The position numbers and the translations under genes are program-made. A stretch of 64,000 nt of DNA from positions 62,001 through 126,000 of the forward strand of contig NZ_CP180191.1 in the NCBI RefSeq assembly GCF_047549485.1, given 5' to 3'. This DNA comes from Piscinibacterium candidicorallinum (GTDB lineage Bacteria; Pseudomonadota; Gammaproteobacteria; Burkholderiales; Burkholderiaceae_C). Of this stretch, positions 55,136-63,020 are shown piece after piece. Positions within the stretch are counted from its first letter, which is position 1. Each line of letters starts with the position of its first letter. The notes below the pieces were generated by a model. It was not told the DNA's origin, did no database searches, and saw only the letters and a program-made list of their open reading frames with translations.

Positions 55136-55648
55136 ATGCGCCCCGCCTATCTCGCCCGCCCGGACGTGGTCGTACCCCTTTGGGTGCGCCTACGCGTGCC
55201 GCTGATCACGCTCTGCCTGCTGGCCTGCATTGCCGCGCTGGCCAGCGCCGTGATCCTGCAGAAGGCCTGGAACCTCTACCCCTGCCCGCTGTGCATCCTA
55301 CAGCGCTATGCCTTCATCGCCCTGGCAGCGGCCTGCGTGCTGGCGCTGTTCTGGCGCCCGGCCACCTGGCTGGCCGGGCTGGCCGCGCTCTCCGGTCTCG
55401 GTGTTGCCGGCTTTCACCTCTATCGGCTTGCTGTGCCGTCCGAGGCCTGCGGCCGCGATGCCGTCGAAGCCTTCGTCAACGGCCTGCCCATGGCGCAATG
55501 GGCGCCCTCCTGGTTCGCTGCCACGGGCCTGTGCAGTGACCCGATTCCCCCGGTGCTGGGCATCAGCTTCCCGGGCTGGGCATTCATCCTGTTCCTGTTG
55601 TGCGGCGCAGCGCTGGCTGTTGCGGCCAAGGCGCCGCGCGACGAGTGA
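55136..55648 (+). CDS. dsbB: Disulfide bond formation protein B
   Basis: DsbB reoxidises DsbA and passes electrons to quinone. The 170 residues have four membrane segments, the first periplasmic CxxC in YPCPLCILQRYAF and the second Cys pair in SEACGRD and TGLCSD. The quinone-side Arg after CILQ is present. The length matches the family. It lies before the peptide-export genes but is separated from them by 126 bp, and there is no sign that they are linked. Confidence 0.92.
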   Translation: MRPAYLARPDVVVPLWVRLRVPLITLCLLACIAALASAVILQKAWNLYPCPLCILQRYAFIALAAACVLALFWRPATWLAGLAALSGLGVAGFHLYRLAVPSEACGRDAVEAFVNGLPMAQWAPSWFAATGLCSDPIPPVLGISFPGWAFILFLLCGAALAVAAKAPRDE

Positions 55649-55774
55649 GCAGCGTGCTGCGCCGCTGAAACAACAGCTCATGGGCGTCAAACTGGCCCGA
55701 CCACGCGCCGGCACGGGGCTAGGCCCATAATCGGCGGCTTGTTTCACCGCGGATGCCCTCCGCGCCTACCCCTC

Positions 55775-57106
55775 GTGAGCGACCCTGCCCCGCCACCCTC
55801 CGGCACACCACCTGCCGGTGCACCGACCGCGTCGGCGCCACCCGCGCCGACAGCCGCATCGCTGTTCCGTACCGAAGCGATCGACGCTCAGCGCCTGAAG
55901 CAGCTGGGTGATGTGCTGCAGGTGCGACCGGTGCCCGCCTGGGTCTTCACTACGCTGGCCGTGGCCGCCGCTGCCGCGCTCGTGACCTTTGTCCTGTGGG
56001 GCGAGGTGGCGCGGCGCGAACGCGTGGAAGGCTATGTGGAAGTGGACGCCGGCGCAGCGCGAGTCCTCGTACCCGAGGCCGGTGTGCTCGCCGAGCTGCT
56101 GGTCAAGGAAGGTGACAGCGTGCCTGCCGGCGCGCCGTTGGCACGCATCAGCTTCGAGACCACGCGCAAGACCGACGCACAGTCCACTGCCGCCGTTCAG
56201 CGGGAAATTGATGAGCGCATCGCCGCCCTGGATCGCGAGGCACAGCAAACGCAGCAGCTTGCGGGCCAGCAGAGCGATCAGCAGCGTCGCCGCATTGCCG
56301 ATCTGGACACGGAACTGGCGCAGTTCGACACCGAGATCCGCCTTCAGGAGCAGCGTGTGGCCAACGCCGAGGCCCTGGCCAAGCGCTATGCCCAGCTGAC
56401 CGAGGAGAAGTTCGTCAGCGACATCGTGGCCCAGCAGCGGCGCGACGACGTGATCGACCAGCAGACCAAGCTGGCTGCGCTCAAGCGCCAGCAGCAGGCC
56501 ACGCGCACGCAGCTGGAGGCGGCGCGTGGCGAGCTGCCCAGCATCGGCACCCGCACCAGCGCGCAGCTGGAGCAGCTGCGCCGCCAGAAGAGCGAGCTGG
56601 CGCAGAACCGCATCCAGGAGACCGCGCAGGCCGGGCGCGAGACCGTGTTGCGCGCGCCTTTTGCCGGCGTGGTCAGCAACATTGCCGTGGTGCGTGGCCA
56701 GAGCGTGGCGGCAGATCAGCTCGTGGCGCTGCTGCTGCCGCAGGGCGCCGGCCTGCACGCGGAGCTGCTGGTGCCGACGCGCGCCATCGGCTTTGTGCGC
56801 CCCGGCGCACAGGTGTTGCTGCGCTATGAGGCCTTTCCCTTCCAGCGCTTCGGTCAGTACGGCGGGCGGGTGGAGCGCATCAGCCGCAGCGTGTGGAGCC
56901 AGGGCGACCGCATCGGCCCGCTTGCGGTGCGCGAGCCGGTCTACACCGTGACCGTGCGCCTGAATGATCAGGCCGTGCGCGCCGCCGGCGAGAGCTTTCC
57001 CCTCAAGCGCGGCATGCTGGTGCAGGCAGACATCCTGGCCGAGCGCCGCACGATCGCGGAATGGATCTTCGAGCCCGTGCTCACGCTGCGCGAGGCCGTG
57101 CGGTGA
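55775..57106 (+). CDS. HlyD-family periplasmic adaptor of a peptide exporter
   Basis: This is the adaptor subunit that joins an inner-membrane exporter to an outer-membrane channel. The 443 residues have a Pro/Ala-rich cytoplasmic start (about 1-35) and one membrane segment (about 63-83). Then come a biotinyl-lipoyl half (VEVDAGAARVLVPEAGVLAE), a long coiled-coil hairpin (about 150-285), the second lipoyl half (LRAPFAGVVSNIAVV) and a beta-barrel domain. The GTG at 55775 was chosen because the frame opens only at a TTG upstream. The C39 ABC exporter follows after 7 bp. No TolC-like gene is nearby, so a shared outer-membrane channel is presumed. Confidence 0.92.
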   Translation: MSDPAPPPSGTPPAGAPTASAPPAPTAASLFRTEAIDAQRLKQLGDVLQVRPVPAWVFTTLAVAAAAALVTFVLWGEVARRERVEGYVEVDAGAARVLVPEAGVLAELLVKEGDSVPAGAPLARISFETTRKTDAQSTAAVQREIDERIAALDREAQQTQQLAGQQSDQQRRRIADLDTELAQFDTEIRLQEQRVANAEALAKRYAQLTEEKFVSDIVAQQRRDDVIDQQTKLAALKRQQQATRTQLEAARGELPSIGTRTSAQLEQLRRQKSELAQNRIQETAQAGRETVLRAPFAGVVSNIAVVRGQSVAADQLVALLLPQGAGLHAELLVPTRAIGFVRPGAQVLLRYEAFPFQRFGQYGGRVERISRSVWSQGDRIGPLAVREPVYTVTVRLNDQAVRAAGESFPLKRGMLVQADILAERRTIAEWIFEPVLTLREAVR

Positions 57107-57113
57107 GCCTGCC

Positions 57114-59171
57114 ATGAGCCTCTTTTCCCGGCGCGTGCCGCTGATCCTGCAGACCGAGGCGCCCGAGTGCGGCATTGCCTGCGTGGCCATGATCGCCAGC
57201 TATCACGGCTGGCGCACGGACCTCGCCGCCATGCGCCTGCGTCTGGCGCCTTCGATGAAGGGGGTGACTCTGGCGCACATCCTTGCCATGGCGCGAGGCA
57301 TGGGCATGAGCGGCCGTGGGCTGAAGACCGAGCCCGAGGGTCTGGCCCAGCTCAAGCTCCCCTGCATCCTGCATTGGGATCTGAATCACTTCGTCGTGCT
57401 GGTGGCGGCGGACAGCAAGCGCATCACCGTGCACGACCCGGCCGTGGGCCGCCGTGTGTTGAGCCTGGCCGAAGCCGGCAAGCACTTCACCGGCGTGGCC
57501 ATGGAGCTCACGCCTACGCCGGAGTTCCAGCGCAAGGACGAGCGCCAGCAGGTGCGCGCCAGCCAGCTGGTGGGCTCGCTGTCCGGCCTGCGTGGCGTGC
57601 TGGTGCAGGTGCTGCTGCTCAGCCTCGCATTGGAAGTGCTGAGCCTGGCTGCGCCCTTCTTCCTGCAACTGGCGGTGGACCGTGTGGTGGTCTCACGCGA
57701 TGCGCAGCTGCTGACCGTGCTTGGCGTCGGCTTTGTAGGCCTCGCGCTGTTTGCCGCCGCCATCACGGGCGTGCGTGCCTGGCTGGGTGCGTATCTGTCC
57801 ACGCACATGAGCCTGCGCCTGCAGGACGGGCTCTTCGGCAAGCTGCTCTGGCTGCCGATGGTCTGGTTCGAGAAGCGCCACATCGGTGACATCGTGGCGC
57901 GCTTTCGCAGCGTGGATGCGATCCAGAAGACCCTGACCGTCACCTTCCTGGAAAGCGTGATGGACGGCGTGATGGTCCTCGTCACGCTGGCGCTTATGGC
58001 CTGGTACAGCCTCATGCTCACCGCTGTGGTGCTCGGTGCCACGCTGCTCTACGGCCTGACGCGCTGGCTGCTGTACGCGCCGCTGCGCCGTGCCACCGAC
58101 GAGAAGCTGCTGCACGAAGGCCGCAGCTCCACGCACTTCATTGAGACCCTGCGCGGCATGATGGCCATCAAGCTCAACCGGCGCGAGCTCGAGCGGCGTG
58201 GGGCTTACCAGAACCTGCTGGTGGCGCAGGCCAATGCCGACGCCCAGGTGCAGCGCGTGGCCATCGTGCAGCGCACCGCGCACGCGCTGATCTTCGGGCT
58301 GGAGAGCGTGATCGTGGTCTGGCTGGGCGCGAGCATCGTGATCGAGGGCCAGCTCTCGGTGGGCATGCTGTTCGGCTTTCTCGGCTTCAAGCTGCTGTTC
58401 ATCAACCGCATCATCAATCTCACGGACAAGCTCGTGGAATTCCGCATGTTGGACCTGCATGCCGAGCGGGTGGCCGACATCACTCTCACCGAACCCGAGC
58501 CGAGCAGCGGTCTGGCGGTGGGCAATGCACCGCGCAGCTTCGCGATCGAGGCACGCGGTCTGGGCTTTGCCTACGGCGTGGAAGGCCCGGTGTTCCGCGG
58601 TGTGGATCTGGATGTACAGCCCGGCGAGATGGTGGCGATCGTCGGTCCCAGCGGTGCGGGCAAGACCACGCTGGTCAAGGTGCTCGTGGGCCTGCTGGAT
58701 CGCACCGAAGGCAGCCTGAACGTGGGCGGACGCGACCTGCGCGACTGGGATCTGGGCGCCCTGCGCAGCCGCGTGGGCGTGGTAATGCAGGACGACCAGC
58801 TCTTCGTCGGCTCGATCGAGGACAACATCAGCTTCTTCGACCCGCACCACGACCCCAAGGCCGTGCGTGCCTGCGCCAAGCTCGCCATGGTGGACGCCGA
58901 AGTCGAGGCCATGCCCATGGGCTACAACACCCTGGTGGGTAGCCTCGGCATGGCGCTGTCCGGCGGGCAGAAGCAGCGCATCCTGCTGGCGCGCGCTCTT
59001 TACCGCCAGCCCGCCGTGCTGTTTCTCGACGAAACCTTCGACCAACTCGACCTCGCGCTCGAGCAGCGCATCACCACCCAGCTACGCGGCTTGGGCATGG
59101 CGATCGTGATCGTCAGCCACCGGCCGGATACCGTGCGCGAGGTCGATCGCATCATCGAACTGAAGCGCTGA
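57114..59171 (+). CDS. Peptidase-containing ABC exporter (C39 double-glycine peptidase)
   Basis: The 685 residues start with a C39 peptidase (about 1-140). Gln13 and Cys19 are in LQTEAPECGIACV, His92 in HWDLNHFVVLV and Asp108 in VHDPAVG, so the catalytic triad is complete. The six-helix ABC membrane domain (about 165-440) follows. The ATPase carries Walker A GPSGAGKTTLVK, signature LSGGQKQRILLARAL and Walker B VLFLDETFD. Such proteins cut leader peptides after a double glycine and export the rest. Three small genes with GG-type leaders lie 2.4 kb downstream and are its likely substrates. The ATG at 57114 places the Cys at the usual distance from the start. Confidence 0.95.
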   Translation: MSLFSRRVPLILQTEAPECGIACVAMIASYHGWRTDLAAMRLRLAPSMKGVTLAHILAMARGMGMSGRGLKTEPEGLAQLKLPCILHWDLNHFVVLVAADSKRITVHDPAVGRRVLSLAEAGKHFTGVAMELTPTPEFQRKDERQQVRASQLVGSLSGLRGVLVQVLLLSLALEVLSLAAPFFLQLAVDRVVVSRDAQLLTVLGVGFVGLALFAAAITGVRAWLGAYLSTHMSLRLQDGLFGKLLWLPMVWFEKRHIGDIVARFRSVDAIQKTLTVTFLESVMDGVMVLVTLALMAWYSLMLTAVVLGATLLYGLTRWLLYAPLRRATDEKLLHEGRSSTHFIETLRGMMAIKLNRRELERRGAYQNLLVAQANADAQVQRVAIVQRTAHALIFGLESVIVVWLGASIVIEGQLSVGMLFGFLGFKLLFINRIINLTDKLVEFRMLDLHAERVADITLTEPEPSSGLAVGNAPRSFAIEARGLGFAYGVEGPVFRGVDLDVQPGEMVAIVGPSGAGKTTLVKVLVGLLDRTEGSLNVGGRDLRDWDLGALRSRVGVVMQDDQLFVGSIEDNISFFDPHHDPKAVRACAKLAMVDAEVEAMPMGYNTLVGSLGMALSGGQKQRILLARALYRQPAVLFLDETFDQLDLALEQRITTQLRGLGMAIVIVSHRPDTVREVDRIIELKR

Positions 59172-59250
59172 GCCCGCGCGCCAGACCGGCTGCAGCCTGC
59201 GGGGAACTCCAGCATGGCGCCCGCATCCGAGGGCAGAGATCGGCTCTGGG

Positions 59251-59310
59251 CGCGGGTTTTCAGGGCAAACGGGCTGAAGAGCCGCGCCAGACAAGCGAGA
59301 AGGCTGTCCA
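59251..59310 (+). repeat. Dispersed hairpin repeat, family 1, copy E
   Basis: CGCGGGTTTTCAGGGCAAAC, then GGGCTGAAGAGCCGCGCC, then CCAGACAAGCGAGAAGGCTG align with the other copies, with more changes in the left arm. It lies in the 301-bp gap between the exporter gene and the convergent HD-GYP gene. Confidence 0.75.
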
Positions 59311-59437
59311 GTGGCGCAACGGGGTTCGCGCGGGTAGGCGCGAACTCTTCGCCCGGCGCGAAGCGATGCTTCGCGAAACCCCGGTCTCAGCACCAGACAA
59401 GCGAGAAGGCTGTCCAGTGGCGCAACGGGGTTCGCGC
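59287..59437 (+). repeat. 45-bp exact direct repeat
   Basis: The 45 bases starting CCAGACAAGCGAGAAGGCTG at 59287-59331 recur without a mismatch at 59393-59437, a period of 106 bp. The unit begins within the tail of hairpin copy E. Between the two lies AGCGATGCTTCGCGAAACCC. Nothing else is seen in the gap. Confidence 0.9.
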
Positions 59438-59472
59438 TGGCAGGCGGGCTGTCCACCTGCCCGTGCACGGTC

Positions 59473-61347
59473 TCAGAGCCGGGGATCCAAGCCGCGGCCG
59501 TAGCCGCGACGCTCGGGGTTGCGGCGCAGGGTCTCCGCGATCCGGCTGCGCGCCTGATTGAAGCTGCTTTCGCGCGCTGCGGCGCCCAAGAATTCATCCA
59601 GATCGCCCACCTCGCGCTGCAGGCGATGGATCAGGCCGATGAAGATGTCCGTCAGCCTGGGGTCGAACTGCGAGCCGCGCAGGCGCTGGATTTCGTCCAG
59701 CGCGCGCGCCACCGGCCAGGGTTCCTTGTACGGGCGCTTGTGGGTGAGCGCATCGAACACGTCCGCCAGGGCGGTGACACGCGCTGCAATTGGAATCGCC
59801 TCGCCCGAAATGCCCGCCGGGTAGCCACCGCCGGCCCACCATTCATGGTGATGACGCGCAATGTCCTCGGCCACCTGCATGTGCGGAATGTCGCTCTTGG
59901 CCAGCAGTTCCGCGCCCACAGTCGTGTGCGTCTCCATGATCTCGCGCTCGGCCGCGTTCAGATGCCCCGGCTTGAGCAGGATGCCATCCGGAATGCCGAT
60001 CTTGCCGATGTCATGCAGGCGCGCGGCCAGATCGATCGTGAAGCAGGTCTGCTCATCCAGCCCCGCTTCGCGCGCCAGCAGCGCGGCCAGCCGGCCCACG
60101 CGATAGGAATGCTCGCCCGTCGAGTCATCGCGCAGTTCGGCGGTGACGGCCAGGCGCTCAAGCTGCTCGATCTGGGCCTTGAGGAGCTTTTGCTGGGCTT
60201 GCTGGCCTTCGATGAGGCGCTCGTGGCGGCGGAAGAACCCGGCGGTTGCCCCCCAGTCGCTGTCGCTGTCGGCTTCGACTTTAGCCAAGTGCAGCCGATG
60301 GTGGAACAGCGCGTTATCTGCCTGAAGCCGCTGCGTGTGCGCTTTAAGTTCGTTCAAATAGTCGAGTGCACGTTCTGGCTGGCCCGCCGCTTCATAAGCA
60401 CGCACCATTACCACGAGGGCGTCTCGAAGAGACTGTGGGTTCGGACGGCACTTTTCCAGAGCACCCTCCAGCCTGGATAGTCCGACATCAAGCATGCCGG
60501 AGTGAACCTCGAGGAGTCCTTCGGCCATGGATGCTTGTAACTCCGCTCGCTCGAGACCGCTCGCTCTGGCGTAGCCCTTTGCAAGCTCACAGCGCTCTCG
60601 AGCGCGCTCCAAGCTCTCAACCTCTGTGAGGAGGCGAACATAGTTGCGTTCTGACAAGACGCGGATGAACAGATTTCCAGGATTGTCGAGAGCCAGGCCG
60701 GAGTTGATAGACGCGCGCGCGGCACGCAAGCCGCGAGCCAGGTCCTCGGTATGGATGCACGCTAGAGCAATATTTGCCAGCGCGCCCTCGCGCTCACGCG
60801 CCAGAGACGGGTCGGTGCCGGCTAGCTCCAGTGATCGTTCCAGCGATGCGATTGCGTCCGCATAGAGCGCGCTGTAGATGAACGCTAGGCCGATGTTGTT
60901 GAGTAAAGCGACTTCTGCCCTTGAGTCACCCAATTGGTTCGCAAGGACTAGCGCGGCGGAGTAGCGCTCCAATGCAAGCGGAGTATTCCCGCACTCTGCG
61001 AGCATCCCTCCCTCAAAAGTAAGCGCCTTGCGTTGCATGGGCCGACTCGCCTGCAAGACGGCTGCTGTACCTGCTAGCTCTGCAGGTTCGATGCCGAGCT
61101 TGGGCATTCCGAGCAGGTAGTAGATCTGGGCGATGTTCAGTAGCGCGTCAATGGATGCGGCGCTCCTCAACAGTTGATCGTTCGCGCGAAGGACTTCGAG
61201 CAGAGCCGCTGCGCGTTGAGGCGAATGCGGATCGAGCTTGCCGAGTTCGATCTGTGTGAGCTTGAGCACGTCCTCGGCCGAAGCCTTCGACGCGTCGAGA
61301 CCGTCAAAACTTCCCGAACTTGTTGATGACTGATGTGCAAGTTGCAT
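59473..61347 (-). CDS. TPR-HD-GYP protein (candidate peptide-responsive c-di-GMP phosphodiesterase)
   Basis: The product has no membrane segment. With the ATG at 61347 it has 624 residues. Residues about 60-375 are helical pairs of the tetratricopeptide type (ALERYSAALVLANQLGD, ALYADAIASLERSLELAG). A short coiled coil (about 385-412; GQQAQQKLLKAQIEQLERL) leads to the HD-GYP domain (about 415-590), with HD at 445-446 (ARLHDIGKIGIPDG) and GYP at 508-510 (HHHEWWAGGGYP). The catalytic set looks complete, so c-di-GMP breakdown is expected. TPR domains bind short peptides in RRNPP-type receptors. The gene is divergent from the three peptide genes over 220 bp. A longer start at 61536 is possible but reads unlike a protein N-terminus. 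The TPR part is less GC-rich than the HD-GYP part. Confidence 0.88.
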   Translation of the reverse strand: MQLAHQSSTSSGSFDGLDASKASAEDVLKLTQIELGKLDPHSPQRAAALLEVLRANDQLLRSAASIDALLNIAQIYYLLGMPKLGIEPAELAGTAAVLQASRPMQRKALTFEGGMLAECGNTPLALERYSAALVLANQLGDSRAEVALLNNIGLAFIYSALYADAIASLERSLELAGTDPSLAREREGALANIALACIHTEDLARGLRAARASINSGLALDNPGNLFIRVLSERNYVRLLTEVESLERARERCELAKGYARASGLERAELQASMAEGLLEVHSGMLDVGLSRLEGALEKCRPNPQSLRDALVVMVRAYEAAGQPERALDYLNELKAHTQRLQADNALFHHRLHLAKVEADSDSDWGATAGFFRRHERLIEGQQAQQKLLKAQIEQLERLAVTAELRDDSTGEHSYRVGRLAALLAREAGLDEQTCFTIDLAARLHDIGKIGIPDGILLKPGHLNAAEREIMETHTTVGAELLAKSDIPHMQVAEDIARHHHEWWAGGGYPAGISGEAIPIAARVTALADVFDALTHKRPYKEPWPVARALDEIQRLRGSQFDPRLTDIFIGLIHRLQREVGDLDEFLGAAARESSFNQARSRIAETLRRNPERRGYGRGLDPRL

Positions 61348-61567
61348 TAGATGGAGTTGTCCCGGCGGAAGCTCATGCAGATAATGGTTGCGCCTACTCC
61401 AAATTTCACTACACACACGACGCTGACTCACTGATTCTCGACGCTTCAACGAGAAACTGTTGACGCTTTGGCACGGACGAAATGCGGAGTCGGGCGCCTC
61501 TAGCAGCGAGTGCTCGACGGTAGAGGCGACAACCACCTAATGCAACCAAATCGCTGGAGATGGACAC

Positions 61568-61732
61568 ATGAACCGCACAAACCTGGCCGCAGACACCTCA
61601 ATCGTTCAAGAACTCCCTGTTGTTACCCCGGGCGCACTCGATTCGTCGCTTCAGACAAGTGCGGTTACGCAGATCGCCGAGGCGCATCTTCTTTTGGTCG
61701 GCGGTGGCACCGGAACGTTGATCCTGTCTTAA
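61568..61732 (+). CDS. Putative double-glycine leader peptide precursor 1 (54 aa)
   Basis: The gene encodes a 54-residue peptide, MNRTNLAADT at the start and HLLLVGGGTGTLILS at the end. GGAGA lies seven bases before the ATG. If cut after the third Gly, positions -4 (Val), -7 (Leu) and -12 (Ile) are hydrophobic, as C39 peptidases prefer. The released product would be TGTLILS. There is no Cys or other sign of cross-linking. It is the first of three tandem genes with the same C-terminus. The DNA is clearly less GC-rich than the surroundings. I know no named family for it. Confidence 0.8.
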   Translation: MNRTNLAADTSIVQELPVVTPGALDSSLQTSAVTQIAEAHLLLVGGGTGTLILS

Positions 61733-61762
61733 TTCAACTTTTACCCTTTGAGGATCCATACC

Positions 61763-61909
61763 ATGAACTGCGTGCAGCAAACCCTTCCTTGCACTGGCTT
61801 GAGCGAGTCAATGACCGCCGAGCAAGCCGTACCAACTCCGGTTGTGGTTCTCGACGATCAGTTGCTTGTGGTCGTTGGTGGAGGCACTGGCACGTTGATT
61901 CTTAGCTGA
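61763..61909 (+). CDS. Putative double-glycine leader peptide precursor 2 (48 aa)
   Basis: The 48-residue peptide begins MNCVQQTLPC and ends QLLVVVGGGTGTLILS. TGAGGA lies eight bases before the ATG. The -4 Val, -7 Leu and -12 Leu pattern holds for a cut after GGG. Its leader has no clear similarity to the other two beyond the last dozen residues. It follows precursor 1 after 30 bp. Its final Ser uses AGC where the others use TCT, and its stop is TGA where theirs is TAA, so the shared end is not a simple recent DNA copy. Confidence 0.8.
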   Translation: MNCVQQTLPCTGLSESMTAEQAVPTPVVVLDDQLLVVVGGGTGTLILS

Positions 61910-61950
61910 ATAAGTCGCGCATCAAAGACGCAGCACACTGGAGAGAAATC

Positions 61951-62109
61951 ATGCACATACAAGTTGAATTGCAAGTTGAGACACAGCCTCGGCTGCTAAA
62001 TGTGCCAACTGCCGCGCCCCTTCCGGACAGTGGTTGCTTGGCGAGACCAATTTCTGACTCTTTGCTGTCTCAAGTTGGTGGCGGCACTGGTACGTTGATT
62101 CTTTCTTAA
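61951..62109 (+). CDS. Putative double-glycine leader peptide precursor 3 (52 aa)
   Basis: The 52-residue peptide begins MHIQVELQVE and ends DSLLSQVGGGTGTLILS. GGAGAG lies five bases before the ATG. Val at -4, Leu at -7 and Ile at -12 again fit a cut after GGG. This copy has the most canonical double-glycine leader (SLLSQV). It follows precursor 2 after 41 bp, and queC starts 13 bp after its stop, so queC may be read through from the peptide operon. Confidence 0.8.
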   Translation: MHIQVELQVETQPRLLNVPTAAPLPDSGCLARPISDSLLSQVGGGTGTLILS

Positions 62110-62122
62110 GCGATTTGGGTGT

Positions 62123-62863
62123 ATGACCACAGCCCTAGTCCTCTTCTCCGGCGGCCAAGACTCCGCGACCTGTCTTGCCTGGGCGCTGGAGCGCTTCGAG
62201 CGGGTGGAGACGGTGGGGTTTGACTACGGGCAGCGGCATCGGGTGGAGCTGGAGGTTCGGCTTCGCTTCCTCGATGCGCTGCGCGCGCGCTTTCCCGGCT
62301 GGGGGCGCAAGCTGGGGGAGGACCACCTGATCGACATGGGGGTGCTCGGGCGCATCAGCGAGACCTCGCTGACGCAGGATGTGGCCTTTCGGATGAACGA
62401 GTCGGGTCTGCCCAACACCTTTGTGCCGGGGCGCAACCTGCTGTTCTTCACTTTTGCGGCGGCGGTGGCCTACCGGCGCGACCTGAAGGTGCTGGTGGGG
62501 GGTATGTGCGAGACGGACTTCTCCGGCTATCCGGACTGCCGCGACGACACGCTCAAGGCACTGCAGGTGGCGCTCAACCTGGGCATGGACAGCCGCTTTG
62601 CCGTGGAGACGCCGCTGATGTGGATCGACAAGGCGGCCACCTGGCAGATGGCGCGCGATCTCGGTGGCGCCGCGCTGGTGGACCTGATGATCGAGCACAC
62701 GCACACCTGCTACCGCGGTGACCGCGAGCACCGCCACCCGTGGGGCTATGGCTGCGGCGAATGCCCCGCCTGTGAGCTGCGCGCGCGCGGCTGGGCGCAA
62801 TACCAGACGCAACTTCAGGCGCAGCTGGGGAGTTCGGGCGCATTCCAACCGGCTGCCGCGTGA
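62123..62863 (+). CDS. queC: 7-cyano-7-deazaguanine synthase QueC
   Basis: QueC turns 7-carboxy-7-deazaguanine into preQ0 with ATP and ammonia. The 246 residues have the PP-loop SGGQDS at 9-14, GFDYGQRHRVELE, PGRNLLFFTFAAAVAYR and the C-terminal zinc site CYRGD...CGECPAC. It lies just after the third peptide gene, away from queE and queD at 37.8-39 kb. The neighbourhood is probably chance, though read-through from the peptide genes is possible. Confidence 0.95.
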   Translation: MTTALVLFSGGQDSATCLAWALERFERVETVGFDYGQRHRVELEVRLRFLDALRARFPGWGRKLGEDHLIDMGVLGRISETSLTQDVAFRMNESGLPNTFVPGRNLLFFTFAAAVAYRRDLKVLVGGMCETDFSGYPDCRDDTLKALQVALNLGMDSRFAVETPLMWIDKAATWQMARDLGGAALVDLMIEHTHTCYRGDREHRHPWGYGCGECPACELRARGWAQYQTQLQAQLGSSGAFQPAAA

Positions 62864-63020
62864 CCGGCGGCGCGTTTGTGGCGGTGCAGGCGCACCTTGA
62901 GTGCTTGGTGTCGCGATCCAAGCTCAACGGCGGCGCACCAACCGACGCGAAAGCGGGCACGCGTTTGGCGCAGTGCTCCAGCAGCCGACCCGCGCGCGGG
63001 ATCACTGCGCGAGCCGCGCC

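Noticed and set aside
59214..59561. 115-codon frame after the exporter gene
   Set aside because: It consists of repeat copy E, the 45-bp direct repeats and antisense of the HD-GYP 3' end.
61467..61487. TTGGCACG...TGC before the peptide genes as a sigma54 promoter
   Set aside because: The GG and GC are separated by 12 bases, not 10, so it cannot serve as a normal -24/-12 element.
61536..61567. Start of the TPR-HD-GYP protein at 61536
   Set aside because: It would leave only 31 bp to the peptide genes and the added 63 residues lack protein-like character; the ATG at 61347 fits better, though this is not certain.
61510..61905. 131-codon frame overlapping peptide genes 1 and 2
   Set aside because: It is out of frame with both peptides, has no ribosome site and reads as Arg/Cys-rich filler. 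The three short frames are supported by silent-only differences.
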